The position numbers and the translations under genes are program-made. Under the pieces are notes generated by a model, which was given only the letters and a program-made list of their open reading frames with translations, was not told the DNA's origin and made no database searches. DNA of 64,000 nt from Nocardia panacis. Its GTDB lineage: Bacteria > Actinomycetota > Actinomycetes > Mycobacteriales > Mycobacteriaceae. Where the stretch lies: contig NZ_QZFU01000045.1 in assembly GCF_003598715.1 (NCBI RefSeq), positions 124,001 to 188,000 on the forward strand. The letters run 5' to 3'. Below are positions 23,158 through 31,127 of the stretch, in pieces (the first letter of the stretch is position 1; every line of letters begins with the position of its first letter).

Positions 23158-24275
23158 GTTCCGACCTGCCGACGCTGTCGGTGATCGTCGCCGGTGGTGG
23201 CACCGCAGGCCATGTCGAACCCGCGCTGGCGGTGGCGGACGCGCTGCGCAGACTGGATCCCTCGATCCGGGTCACGGCATTGGGGACCCGACGCGGTCTG
23301 GAGACCGAGCTGGTGCCCGAACGCGGCTATCCGCTGGAGCTGATCCCGCCGGTGCCGCTGCCGCGCAAACCCACCGCCGACCTGCTGCGCCTGCCCGGTC
23401 GGGTGCGCGCCTCGGTGGCCAGGACCCGCGCCGTCATCGACGAGGTCGGGGCCGATGTGATCATCGGGTTCGGCGGCTATGTCGCGCTGCCCGCCTACCT
23501 GGCCGCCGGTTCCGGTGTGTTCGGGCGCAGGCGGAAGGTGCCGGTGGTGGTGCACGAGGCCAACGCGAAAGCGGGTATCGCCAATAAGATCGGCGCGCGC
23601 CGGGCGGCCAGGGTGCTGGCGGCCGTACCGGATTCCGGTCTGGCGCGGGCCGAGGTGGTCGGCATTCCGGTCCGCGAGTCCATCACCTCCCTCGATCGGG
23701 CGGCGCTGCGCGGCGCGGCGCGCGCGCATTTCGGGCTGCCCGCCGAGGGACCGGTCCTGCTCGTGACGGGCGGTTCGCAGGGCGCGCGCAGCATCAACGA
23801 GGCCGTGTCGGGCGCGGCGACCCAACTGCTCGCGGCGGGCATCTCGGTGCTGCACGCGCACGGACCCAAGAATTCGCTGGACCTGCCGAGCCAGGGCGAG
23901 GGTGCGGCGCGCTACGCGGCGGTGCCCTACCTGTCCCGAATGGATCTGGCGCTGGCCGCCGCCGACGCGGCGGTGTGCCGCTCGGGCGCGATGACCGTCG
24001 CCGAGATCTCCGCCGTCGGTCTGCCCGCGTTCTATGTACCGCTGCCGCACGGCAATGGTGAACAGGAATTCAATGCCAGGCCGGTGGTCCGCCAGGGCGG
24101 TGGCAGAATTGTGCCCGATCCGGAACTGACGCCGAAGTACGTGATCGACGAGGTGATTCCACTGCTCATGGATTCCGTACGGCTGACCGAGATGTCCCGC
24201 GCCGCCGCGGGCGCCGGACATCGCGACGCCGCCGACACGGTGGCGCGCATCGTGCGGGAGGTGGCAGGCCGATGA
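23154..24275 (+). CDS. murG: Undecaprenyl-PP-MurNAc-pentapeptide GlcNAc transferase
   Basis: MurG adds GlcNAc to lipid I to make lipid II on the inner membrane face. The 373-residue GT-B enzyme has the N-domain glycine loop VIVAGGGTAGHVEPALAVAD, IIGFGGYVALPAYLA, VVHEANAKAGIANKI, and the C-domain loop LLVTGGSQGARSINEAV plus the nucleotide-site SGAMTVAEISAVGLPAFYVP. GTG overlaps the ftsW stop and its stop overlaps murC (ATGA). Confidence 0.98.
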   Translation: MSSDLPTLSVIVAGGGTAGHVEPALAVADALRRLDPSIRVTALGTRRGLETELVPERGYPLELIPPVPLPRKPTADLLRLPGRVRASVARTRAVIDEVGADVIIGFGGYVALPAYLAAGSGVFGRRRKVPVVVHEANAKAGIANKIGARRAARVLAAVPDSGLARAEVVGIPVRESITSLDRAALRGAARAHFGLPAEGPVLLVTGGSQGARSINEAVSGAATQLLAAGISVLHAHGPKNSLDLPSQGEGAARYAAVPYLSRMDLALAAADAAVCRSGAMTVAEISAVGLPAFYVPLPHGNGEQEFNARPVVRQGGGRIVPDPELTPKYVIDEVIPLLMDSVRLTEMSRAAAGAGHRDAADTVARIVREVAGR

Positions 24276-25765
24276 CGGCGCAGGAGCAGCGTTCCGAGCT
24301 GCCCGCCGCACTGCGGCGGGTGCACATGGTCGGCATCGGCGGCGCGGGGATGTCCGGTATCGCGCGGATCCTGCTCTCGCGCGGCGGCGCGGTCTCGGGA
24401 TCCGACGCCAAGGAGAGCCGGGGCGTGCTCGCCCTGCGCGCCAGGGGTGCGCAGGTCCGCATCGGCCACGACGCGACCGCGCTGGATCTGCTGCCCGGCG
24501 GCCCCACCGCCGTGGTCACCACCTACGCCGCCATCCCGAAGACCAATCCCGAACTGGTCGAGGCGAATCGGCGCGCCATCCCGGTGCTGCTGCGCCCCAC
24601 CGTGCTGGCCGCGCTCATGCGGGGGCATCGCACCCTGCTGGTCTCGGGCACCCACGGCAAGACCTCCACCACGTCCATGCTGATCGTCTCGCTGCAGCAC
24701 TGCGGGGTCGATCCGTCCTTCGCGGTGGGCGGGGAGCTCAACGAGGCGGGCACCAACGCTCACCACGGCACCGGCGATATCTTCGTCGCCGAGGCCGACG
24801 AGAGCGACGGCTCTCTGCTCCAATACGACCCGGATGTCGCGGTCGTCACCAATATCGAATCCGACCACCTGGACTTCTTCGGCACGGCCGAGGCGTACAC
24901 GCAGGTATTCGACGATTTCGCCGACCGGCTCGGTCCGGGCGGGCTGCTGGTGGTGTGCCTGGACGATCCGGGTTCGCGCGCCTTGGCCGCCCGCGTCGGC
25001 CCCCGCCTGGCCGAAAAGGGTGTGCGCGTCCTGGGTTACGGGTCCGGCGAACTGGCCGACGCTCCGGTGCCGGTCGGGGTGCGGCTGCACAGTTGGGAGC
25101 CGCGCGATGTAGGGGGGCTGGCCCAATTCCAACTGGCCGACGAGCCTGCCCCGCGCACGCTGCGACTGTCGGTGCCGGGTCGACATATGGCGCTCAACGC
25201 GCTCGCGGCGCTGCTCGCGGCCCACGCCGCGGGCGCCGAGGTGGGCGAGATCGTCCAGGGGCTGGAGGGTTTCGGCGGTGTGCACCGCCGGTTCCAGTTC
25301 ACCGGCCGAGAGAACGGCGTGCGCGTCTTCGACGATTACGCCCACCATCCCACCGAGGTGCGCGCGGTGCTCAGCGCCGCCGCCGAACTGGTCGAGCAGG
25401 AGGCCCGCGATGGCGCGCGCTCGCGCCAGGGTCGGGTGATCGTGGTGTTCCAACCGCATCTCTACAGTCGCACGGCCACTTTCGCCGCCGATTTCGGCGC
25501 GGCGCTAAGCCTGGCCGACGAGGTGGTGGTGCTCGATGTCTATGGCGCGCGCGAGGATCCACTGCCCGGTGTGAATGGCGCGCTGGTGGCCCAGTACGTC
25601 ACCGAACCCGTGCACTACCAACCGGATATGTCGCGCGTCGGCCGTCAGGTGGCCGGGTTGGCGCTGCCCGGCGATGTGGTGATCACCATGGGCGCGGGTG
25701 ATGTGACCATGCTCGGTGGTCAGATCCTCGACGGGCTCAGGGCGCGTCCGCACAGCGGGCGGTGA
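24272..25765 (+). CDS. murC: UDP-MurNAc-L-alanine ligase
   Basis: MurC attaches L-Ala to UDP-MurNAc, the first peptide step. The 497-residue product shows HMVGIGGAGMSGIARIL in the N-domain, the ATP loop SGTHGKTSTT (K130), ADESDGSLLQY, NIESDHLDFF and FDDYAHHPTEV, then VVFQPHLYSRT. The order murC after murG and before ftsQ is the normal actinobacterial one. ATG overlaps the murG stop. Confidence 0.98.
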   Translation: MTAQEQRSELPAALRRVHMVGIGGAGMSGIARILLSRGGAVSGSDAKESRGVLALRARGAQVRIGHDATALDLLPGGPTAVVTTYAAIPKTNPELVEANRRAIPVLLRPTVLAALMRGHRTLLVSGTHGKTSTTSMLIVSLQHCGVDPSFAVGGELNEAGTNAHHGTGDIFVAEADESDGSLLQYDPDVAVVTNIESDHLDFFGTAEAYTQVFDDFADRLGPGGLLVVCLDDPGSRALAARVGPRLAEKGVRVLGYGSGELADAPVPVGVRLHSWEPRDVGGLAQFQLADEPAPRTLRLSVPGRHMALNALAALLAAHAAGAEVGEIVQGLEGFGGVHRRFQFTGRENGVRVFDDYAHHPTEVRAVLSAAAELVEQEARDGARSRQGRVIVVFQPHLYSRTATFAADFGAALSLADEVVVLDVYGAREDPLPGVNGALVAQYVTEPVHYQPDMSRVGRQVAGLALPGDVVITMGAGDVTMLGGQILDGLRARPHSGR

Positions 25766-25769
25766 GCGG

Positions 25770-26453
25770 GTGCGCGCGGCGGTGAGCCGGATGGCGGTGC
25801 GGCGCACGCGTTTGTGGATCGCGGTGGCCGTCGTCGCGGTGCTCGCGTTGGCCGCCGCGGCCTGGTTCACCCCCGTGCTGGCGGCGCGCACCGTCGAGAT
25901 CGACGGCGCCGCCGCGGTTTCCGAGGACAGCGTGCGCGAACTGCTCGAGATCCCGGATGGCCGTTCGATGCTGCGGCTGGACACCGAGGCCATGGCGCGG
26001 CGGGTGGCCGCGCTGCCGAAGGTGCGGTCGGTCCGGGTGCAGCGCCTGTTCCCTTCGACGGTGAAGGTGACAGTGCAGGAGCGAGTTCCGGCGCTGTACT
26101 TCGACAGTCCGCAGGGCGCGCACCTGGTCGACGCGCAGGGCGTCGAGTACGCCATCGAGGCCCCGCCCATCGGTGTGCCGAAGCTGATCACCGCGCATCC
26201 GGCGGGTGCGGATCCGGTGACCGAGGCCGCGGTCACCGTGGTGGCGGCGTTGCCGCCCGCGCTCACCATTCAGGTGAACGAGGTTGCGGCGCGCTCGATT
26301 TCGGATATCGCGCTGAATCTGAAGGATGGGCGCACGGTGCTGTGGGGCGGTGCCAACGAGGTCGCGCGCAAGGCGGCGGTGGTGGTGGTGCTACTGACCC
26401 GCGAGGGAACGGTGTTCGACGTTTCGAGTCCCAATCTTGTCACGGTAAAGTGA
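25770..26453 (+). CDS. ftsQ: Divisome protein FtsQ
   Basis: The ~227-residue product has a short basic N-terminus, one membrane helix (LWIAVAVVAVLALAAAAWF), a POTRA domain starting AARTVEIDGAAAVSEDSV, then MLRLDTEAMARRVAALPKV and the beta domain TVKVTVQERVPALYF. FtsQ recruits FtsL and the PBP. The start is uncertain: GTG at 25770, GTG at 25782 and ATG at 25791 are all in frame just after the murC stop; ATG at 25716 lies inside murC. The cytoplasmic tail is far shorter than the ~100 residues of M. tuberculosis FtsQ. Confidence 0.93.
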   Translation: MRAAVSRMAVRRTRLWIAVAVVAVLALAAAAWFTPVLAARTVEIDGAAAVSEDSVRELLEIPDGRSMLRLDTEAMARRVAALPKVRSVRVQRLFPSTVKVTVQERVPALYFDSPQGAHLVDAQGVEYAIEAPPIGVPKLITAHPAGADPVTEAAVTVVAALPPALTIQVNEVAARSISDIALNLKDGRTVLWGGANEVARKAAVVVVLLTREGTVFDVSSPNLVTVK

Positions 26454-26793
26454 TCCATACCCATTGTGCCCAGCGAGTTTTCGAAGGTCCGCTACCGGAG
26501 GAGTTCCGGGCAGGGGGGCAACCGTCCCACGATACGGTGTGCGGAGTGGTGAGACGAGAGGGATCACACAAGATTCTGTCTCTTGTTTCGGCGCGCCTGC
26601 ACGCCGATCGCGGCGGCTGCGAATAGCGTTCCGCACCAGTCGGATACTTGACATAACGCTAACCCTATGGTTGAGGTTTAGGGTTCGCTCGGTTCACCCG
26701 AGCGGCGGACCGCTGTGGCGGTGGCGCCGCCCGCGCGAATAATGTCTCGCATCCGCAAACGACAGGCTTGAGATCGAAGGAAGGCGAGAGCCC
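26454..26793 (+). promoter_or_regulatory. ftsZ upstream region with inverted repeat and -35-like element
   Basis: This 340-base gap is the longest break within the Mur/Fts genes and is where a separate ftsZ promoter is expected. TTGACA occurs at 26648-26653, but no good -10 hexamer is at 16-18 bases. AACCCTA (26661-26667) and TAGGGTT (26679-26685) form an inverted repeat 11 bases apart, overlapping the promoter-like segment. Open frames here are short and show no protein features. Confidence 0.5.
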
Positions 26794-28014
26794 ATGACGC
26801 CCCCGCACAACTACCTTGCAGTGATCAAGGTCGTCGGTATCGGCGGCGGCGGCGTGAACGCCGTCAACCGGATGATCGAACAGGGACTCAAGGGAGTCGA
26901 GTTCATCGCCGTCAATACCGACGCCCAGGCACTGCTCATGAGCGACGCCGACGTCAAACTCGACGTCGGCCGCGAACTGACCCGCGGCCTCGGCGCGGGC
27001 GCGGATCCCGAGGTGGGCCGCAAGGCCGCCGAGGACCACAAGGACGAGATCGAAGAGGTGCTCAAGGGTGCCGATATGGTCTTCGTGACCGCGGGTGAGG
27101 GCGGTGGCACCGGCACCGGTGGCGCGCCCGTGGTGGCCAGCATCGCGCGCAAACTCGGCGCGCTCACCATCGGCGTGGTCACCAGGCCCTTCTCGTTCGA
27201 GGGCAAGCGCCGGGGCAATCAGGCCGAAGTGGGTATCAACCTGCTGCGCGAATCCTGCGACACGCTCATCGTCATCCCGAACGACCGACTGCTCCAACTC
27301 GGCGACGCCGCGGTCAGCCTGATGGACGCGTTCCGCTCCGCCGACGAGGTGCTGCTCAACGGTGTCCAGGGCATCACCGACCTGATCACCACCCCCGGCC
27401 TGATCAATGTCGACTTCGCCGACGTCAAGAGCGTCATGTCCGGTGCGGGCAGCGCCCTGATGGGTATCGGCTCGGCCCGCGGCGAAGGTCGCTCGGTGAA
27501 AGCGGCGGAGTCGGCGATCAATTCACCGCTGCTCGAGGCATCGATGGACGGCGCGCACGGTGTGCTGCTGTCGATCGCGGGCGGTTCGGATCTCGGCCTG
27601 TTCGAGATCAACGAGGCCGCCTCGCTGGTGCAGGAGGCCGCGCATATCGAGGCCAACATCATCTTCGGCACCGTCATCGACGATTCGCTCGGCGACGAGG
27701 TGCGCGTCACCGTGATCGCCGCGGGATTCGACGGGGGCGGCCCGGCCCGGCGCACCTTCGAGAACCATCGTGATGTCACCCGCACCGGGTCCTCGTCGTC
27801 CACCTACACCGCGGCCGTGTCCACTCCGACGCCGCGGGCCGAGTACACCCCGGTGTCCCGCACCGAGACACCTGCCCAGTCGAGCCGGCTTTCCTTCACC
27901 GACCGAGACCGCCCGGCCCCCAAGGATCCGACGGTCACCAACAACAGCCGCGACCACATCGCGCCCCCGGACGACGACGACGATGTCGACGTCCCGCACT
28001 TCATGCGTCGCTGA
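26794..28014 (+). CDS. ftsZ: Cell division GTPase FtsZ
   Basis: FtsZ polymerises into the Z-ring that organises the septum. The 406-residue product starts with NYLAVIKVVGIGGGGVNAVN, has the GTP tubulin signature GGGTGTG at residues 103-109, NTDAQAL, the T7-loop region NVDFADVKSVMSGAG, and a ~75-residue variable Ser/Thr/Pro linker. It ends with the acidic stretch and conserved C-terminal peptide DVDVPHFMRR that binds FtsW and SepF. ATG at 26794 is preceded by GAAGGAAGG-type Shine-Dalgarno sequence. A hairpin follows the stop. Confidence 0.99.
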   Translation: MTPPHNYLAVIKVVGIGGGGVNAVNRMIEQGLKGVEFIAVNTDAQALLMSDADVKLDVGRELTRGLGAGADPEVGRKAAEDHKDEIEEVLKGADMVFVTAGEGGGTGTGGAPVVASIARKLGALTIGVVTRPFSFEGKRRGNQAEVGINLLRESCDTLIVIPNDRLLQLGDAAVSLMDAFRSADEVLLNGVQGITDLITTPGLINVDFADVKSVMSGAGSALMGIGSARGEGRSVKAAESAINSPLLEASMDGAHGVLLSIAGGSDLGLFEINEAASLVQEAAHIEANIIFGTVIDDSLGDEVRVTVIAAGFDGGGPARRTFENHRDVTRTGSSSSTYTAAVSTPTPRAEYTPVSRTETPAQSSRLSFTDRDRPAPKDPTVTNNSRDHIAPPDDDDDVDVPHFMRR

Positions 28015-28018
28015 TCGA

Positions 28019-28053
28019 CCGACGGCTCTACCCGAAGAAGGTAGGGCCGTCGG
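28019..28053 (+). terminator. Hairpin after ftsZ
   Basis: A 14-bp stem with one G-T wobble (28019-28032 with 28040-28053, loop of seven bases) begins five bases after the ftsZ stop. It is not followed by a T-run, so it may attenuate rather than fully terminate before pgeF. Confidence 0.65.
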
Positions 28054-28127
28054 CATATTCCCAGCCTCCGGGGGTATCGCCGCGTGAGGTTACCGCCCAG
28101 TTCCGCGGGCCTATTACCCTCGGACAC

Positions 28128-28862
28128 ATGACATCTGCGCCGACGCTCACCGTCCGACGGGTGGTGACCACGCGGGCGGGCGGTTTCTCCGCCCCGCCCT
28201 TCGACTCGTTCAATCTCGGCGACCATGTCGGCGACGATCCGAACGCCGTGCGGCGCAATCGCACTCGTCTGGCCGAGGGGATCGGGCTACCGCCCGAGCG
28301 GCTGGTCTGGATGGAACAGATCCACGGCCGCAATGTCGAGATCCTCGACGGACCGAGGTCCGAACCGGTGCCCGCCACCGACGCCTTGGTCACCACCGTG
28401 CCCGATCTGGCCCTGGTGGTCGTTACGGCCGACTGTGTCCCCATCCTGCTCTCCGATGACGAGGCCGGGGTGCTCGCCGCCGTGCACGCGGGCCGGATCG
28501 GCGCCCGCATCGGCATCGTGCCCCGAGTACTCGAGGCGATGGTCTCGGTGGGCGCGCGGATCGACCGCATCGGCGCCTTCCTCGGTCCGGCGGCGTCAGG
28601 GCGGCAGTACGAGGTGCCCGCGGCCATGCGCGCCGATGTGGAGACCCACCTGCCCGGTAGCGCCACCACCACGGTGCGCGGCACCCCGGCCCTGGATTTG
28701 CGCGCGGGCATCCGCCGCCAGTTGACCGAGGCCGGGGTAGGTGCGGTCGCCGAGGATCCGCGCTGCACCATCGAGGACCGCACCCTGTTCAGTCATCGGC
28801 GCGGCGCGCCGACGGGTCGACTGGCCGGGGCGATCTGGATGGAGCCGGGGGATCGGGCATGA
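28128..28862 (+). CDS. pgeF: Peptidoglycan editing factor PgeF / polyphenol oxidase family
   Basis: The 244-residue YfiH/DUF152 protein. Members of this family, originally called laccase-like, remove mis-incorporated amino acids such as L-Ser from UDP-MurNAc peptides. Signature elements: VTTRAGGFSAPPFDSFNLG, VWMEQIHGRNV, ALVVVTADCVPILL (metal-ligand Cys), GVLAAVHAGRIGA (His) and LGPAASGRQYEV. The location just after ftsZ fits a wall-quality role. The stop overlaps yggS (ATGA). Confidence 0.92.
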   Translation: MTSAPTLTVRRVVTTRAGGFSAPPFDSFNLGDHVGDDPNAVRRNRTRLAEGIGLPPERLVWMEQIHGRNVEILDGPRSEPVPATDALVTTVPDLALVVVTADCVPILLSDDEAGVLAAVHAGRIGARIGIVPRVLEAMVSVGARIDRIGAFLGPAASGRQYEVPAAMRADVETHLPGSATTTVRGTPALDLRAGIRRQLTEAGVGAVAEDPRCTIEDRTLFSHRRGAPTGRLAGAIWMEPGDRA

Positions 28863-29605
28863 GTGCGCAATCCGTTGCCGGCCGGGTCGATCGGCGCACG
28901 GCCGAGTTGTCGGCCAATCTGGACGGTCTGCTCGCGCGCATCGAGGCGGCGCGCGGCGCTGCCGGTAGGGCGCCGGGGTCGGTGCGCCTGCTGCCGGTGA
29001 CGAAATTCTTCCCGGCCGCCGACGTCGAGATCCTGTACGGACTGGGGCAGCGCGAATTCGGTGAGTCGCGCGAGCAGGAGGCCACCGCGAAGGTGGCCGA
29101 ACTGGGTGCGCTCGCCGACATTCGGTGGCACATGATCGGCCGCCTGCAGCGCAACAAGGCCCGCCAGGTGGCCCGGTGGGCACATACCGTGCATTCGGTC
29201 GACAGCGAACGTCTGGCAACAGCCCTTGACGGTGCGGCGTCGGCCGCTCTCGACGCGGGCGAGCGCGCCGAACCGCTGCGGGTCCTGCTTCAGGTGAGTC
29301 TCGATTCCGATCCGGAACGCGGTGGTCTCGCGCAGGCCGACGTGGGTGCGCTCGCCGATCTGATCGCTTCGTCGCGGGGCCTGCGATTAGCGGGTCTCAT
29401 GGCGATTCCGCCCTTGGGGGCGGAGTCTGATAGGTCATTTGCCCGTCTTGCGACTTTGCACACGATGTTGCTCGCGGATCATCCCGAGGCGACCGAACTT
29501 TCCGCAGGAATGTCGGGAGATCTCGAATCCGCCATCGCGTACGGGTCGACGGTTGTGCGTGTCGGTACCGCCTTGATGGGCGCTCGACCGATAACCTCGG
29601 CGTAG
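28859..29605 (+). CDS. PLP homeostasis protein (YggS/PROSC family)
   Basis: A 248-residue fold-type III PLP-binding protein that keeps pyridoxal phosphate and amino-acid pools balanced. The PLP lysine is in RLLPVTKFFPAADVEILYGL; further landmarks are REFGESREQEA, WHMIGRLQRNKARQVA, SVDSERLA, and the C-terminal SAGMSGDLESAIAYGSTVVRVGTAL (as MSGDLESAIAYGSTVVRVG). It is coupled to pgeF by ATGA. In actinobacteria it regularly sits between ftsZ and sepF. Confidence 0.95.
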   Translation: MSAQSVAGRVDRRTAELSANLDGLLARIEAARGAAGRAPGSVRLLPVTKFFPAADVEILYGLGQREFGESREQEATAKVAELGALADIRWHMIGRLQRNKARQVARWAHTVHSVDSERLATALDGAASAALDAGERAEPLRVLLQVSLDSDPERGGLAQADVGALADLIASSRGLRLAGLMAIPPLGAESDRSFARLATLHTMLLADHPEATELSAGMSGDLESAIAYGSTVVRVGTALMGARPITSA

Positions 29606-29711
29606 CAAAGAAACCTCATCAGTCACATTTGACACATATGCTGAGAACTGACGAGGGCTGCGCAAGACTTCAACACCCGGCCGCCACCGGGGCCGAAGGA
29701 AGGTCGACCAG

Positions 29712-29863
29712 ATGAGCGAGCGAAGCGAGCGGCAGATATTTACAGCCACGAGTGTGCTCGTGCCGGAGCGGAGCGTCAGCGAGGTGGAGGCGATGAGCGA
29801 GCGGCGAATTAATGCGGCTGCGAGCGTGCTCGTGCCTGCGTCGAGTGCAAGCGAGGTGCGGGC
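29712..29863 (+). repeat. Duplicated MSER/SVLVP repeat cassette before sepF
   Basis: Two diverged direct copies, 29712-29792 and 29793-29863, both begin ATGAGCGAGCG and contain AGTGTGCTCGTGCC or AGCGTGCTCGTGCC, then AGCGAGGTG. Each holds a short internal palindrome, CGAG-TGTG-CTCG or CGAG-CGTG-CTCG. Copies differ by a 9-base indel and about one quarter of positions, preserving reading frame. From memory, GAGCGAGCGAAGCGAGC-type sequences recur next to gene starts in Nocardia and Rhodococcus genomes, which would make this an interspersed repeat; the window alone shows only this pair. Confidence 0.75.
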
Positions 29864-29867
29864 ATGA
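29712..29867 (+). CDS. Repeat-encoded 51-residue micro-ORF coupled to sepF
   Basis: ATG at 29712 opens a 51-codon ORF made of two tandem copies of one unit: MSERSER...SVLVPERSVSEVEA (27 residues) and MSERRINAAASVLVPASSASEVRA in 24 residues. Its TGA overlaps the sepF ATG (ATGA at 29864-29867), so translation of the ORF would feed ribosomes into sepF. The DNA is a repeat cassette (see the repeat entry), so the ORF may be a by-product of the repeat's structure rather than a functional protein. A GGAAGG purine run lies about 12-17 bases upstream of the ATG. Confidence 0.45.
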   Translation: MSERSERQIFTATSVLVPERSVSEVEAMSERRINAAASVLVPASSASEVRA

Positions 29868-30667
29868 GCACCCTGCACAAGTTCAAGGCGTACTTCGGCA
29901 TGGTTCCCCTCGAGGAATACGAAGACGATTACGTCGCCGAGCCGGACACCCGTTCCGGTGATACCCGCGCGGCGGCCCGAGAGGCCGATGAACGCGGCTC
30001 TCGTCGTCCGCGTCGCGACTATCCCGAACGTGGCGGATACCAGGACCGTTATCAGGACGACCGGTACGCGCCGGGTCGGTTCGAGGACGAATCCGATTAT
30101 CCGGAACCGGCTTACAAATCGCCGTATCAGGCCGGATATCCGGCCGCCCGCCGCGAGGAGTACGCCGAGCCCTATGCCGACGACCGCTACGAGTCGTCGC
30201 GGCGTCCCACCCGTATCGAATCGGCCCCCTCGTCGAACCGATTCCGCGCGGGCGGTGGCGCGCCGCCGCTGCGGGGAGCCACCCGCGGTGCGCTCGCCGT
30301 CGATCCTGAGGCCGAGGAGCGGCGGCTGGAGGAGCGCGTGCGCCCCGAACCCGCCCGGCGGCCGGGGATCTTCGAGGACGGAGGTCCCTTGTCCAAGATC
30401 ACGACGCTGCGCCCGCGCGACTACAGCGAGGCCAGGATCATCGGCGAACGCTTCCGCGAGGGCAATCCGGTGATCATGGATCTGGTGGATCTGAGCAACG
30501 CCGACGCCAAGCGCCTGGTCGACTTCGCCGCGGGTTTGGCCTTCGCGCTGCGTGGTTCGTTCGACAAGGTGGCCACCAAGGTGTTCCTGCTCTCACCGGC
30601 CGATGTGGACGTCTCGGCCGAGGAACGCAGGCGCATCGCCGAAACCGGCTTCTACAACCAGAAATAA
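29864..30667 (+). CDS. sepF: Z-ring anchor SepF
   Basis: SepF tethers FtsZ filaments to the membrane and is the essential FtsZ partner in actinobacteria lacking FtsA. The 267-residue product has an N-terminal amphipathic membrane-binding helix (STLHKFKAYFGMVPLEEYED), a ~150-residue disordered linker rich in Tyr, Asp, Arg and Pro (YQDRYQDDRYAPGRFEDE), and the C-terminal SepF domain from about residue 180 (ITTLRPRDYSEARIIGERF, PVIMDLVDLSNADAKRLVDFAAG). ATG at 29864 overlaps the stop of the repeat-encoded micro-ORF. Confidence 0.97.
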   Translation: MSTLHKFKAYFGMVPLEEYEDDYVAEPDTRSGDTRAAAREADERGSRRPRRDYPERGGYQDRYQDDRYAPGRFEDESDYPEPAYKSPYQAGYPAARREEYAEPYADDRYESSRRPTRIESAPSSNRFRAGGGAPPLRGATRGALAVDPEAEERRLEERVRPEPARRPGIFEDGGPLSKITTLRPRDYSEARIIGERFREGNPVIMDLVDLSNADAKRLVDFAAGLAFALRGSFDKVATKVFLLSPADVDVSAEERRRIAETGFYNQK

Positions 30668-30756
30668 GCTCGTGATCGGGGGATCGGATCGGACCTGTCG
30701 CCGGTGGTGCGGCGCGGACATTTTGCGGGACGCGGATTTTCGGGCAGAGTGAACCG

Positions 30757-31047
30757 GTGGCCTTGTTCGCGGTGCTGTACTCCGTACTGTTCATCTTCTG
30801 GCTGTTGCTGATCAGTCGCGTTGTCATCGAGTTCATCCGTAACTTCGCTCGCGACTGGCGGCCGACCGGCTTCGTCGTGGTGATCCTGGAGCTGATCTTC
30901 ACGATCACGGATCCGCCGGTAAAACTGTTGCGGCGCTTGATACCTCCGGTGTCAATGGGCGGAATTCGCCTGGATCTGTCGATTTTGATCCTGCTATTCG
31001 TCGTCTTCACGCTGATGACGATCGTGGGCAGCCTCGGCACCCGGTAG
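30757..31047 (+). CDS. YggT family membrane protein
   Basis: A 96-residue integral membrane protein with two hydrophobic segments: residues ~4-25 (FAVLYSVLFIFWLLLISRVV) and ~72-92 (LSILILLFVVFTLMTIVGSL), separated by the family block ILELIFTITDPPVKLLRRLIPP (as FTITDPPVKLLRRLIPP). YggT genes accompany sepF and divIVA in many Gram-positive genomes; function is poorly known. GTG at 30757 lacks a clear Shine-Dalgarno. Confidence 0.92.
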   Translation: MALFAVLYSVLFIFWLLLISRVVIEFIRNFARDWRPTGFVVVILELIFTITDPPVKLLRRLIPPVSMGGIRLDLSILILLFVVFTLMTIVGSLGTR

Positions 31048-31127
31048 CCGCGGTGTGACAGAATGGCCCGAGAAGATAGCTCGTTAGATCTGCTAGATCT
31101 CCAAAAGACGCGTGAAGGGATCCTTCG

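Noticed and set aside
26661..26685. Telomere-like AACCCTA repeat
   Set aside because: A single inverted pair, not a tandem array, inside a bacterial chromosome region next to ftsZ; better read as an operator or hairpin.
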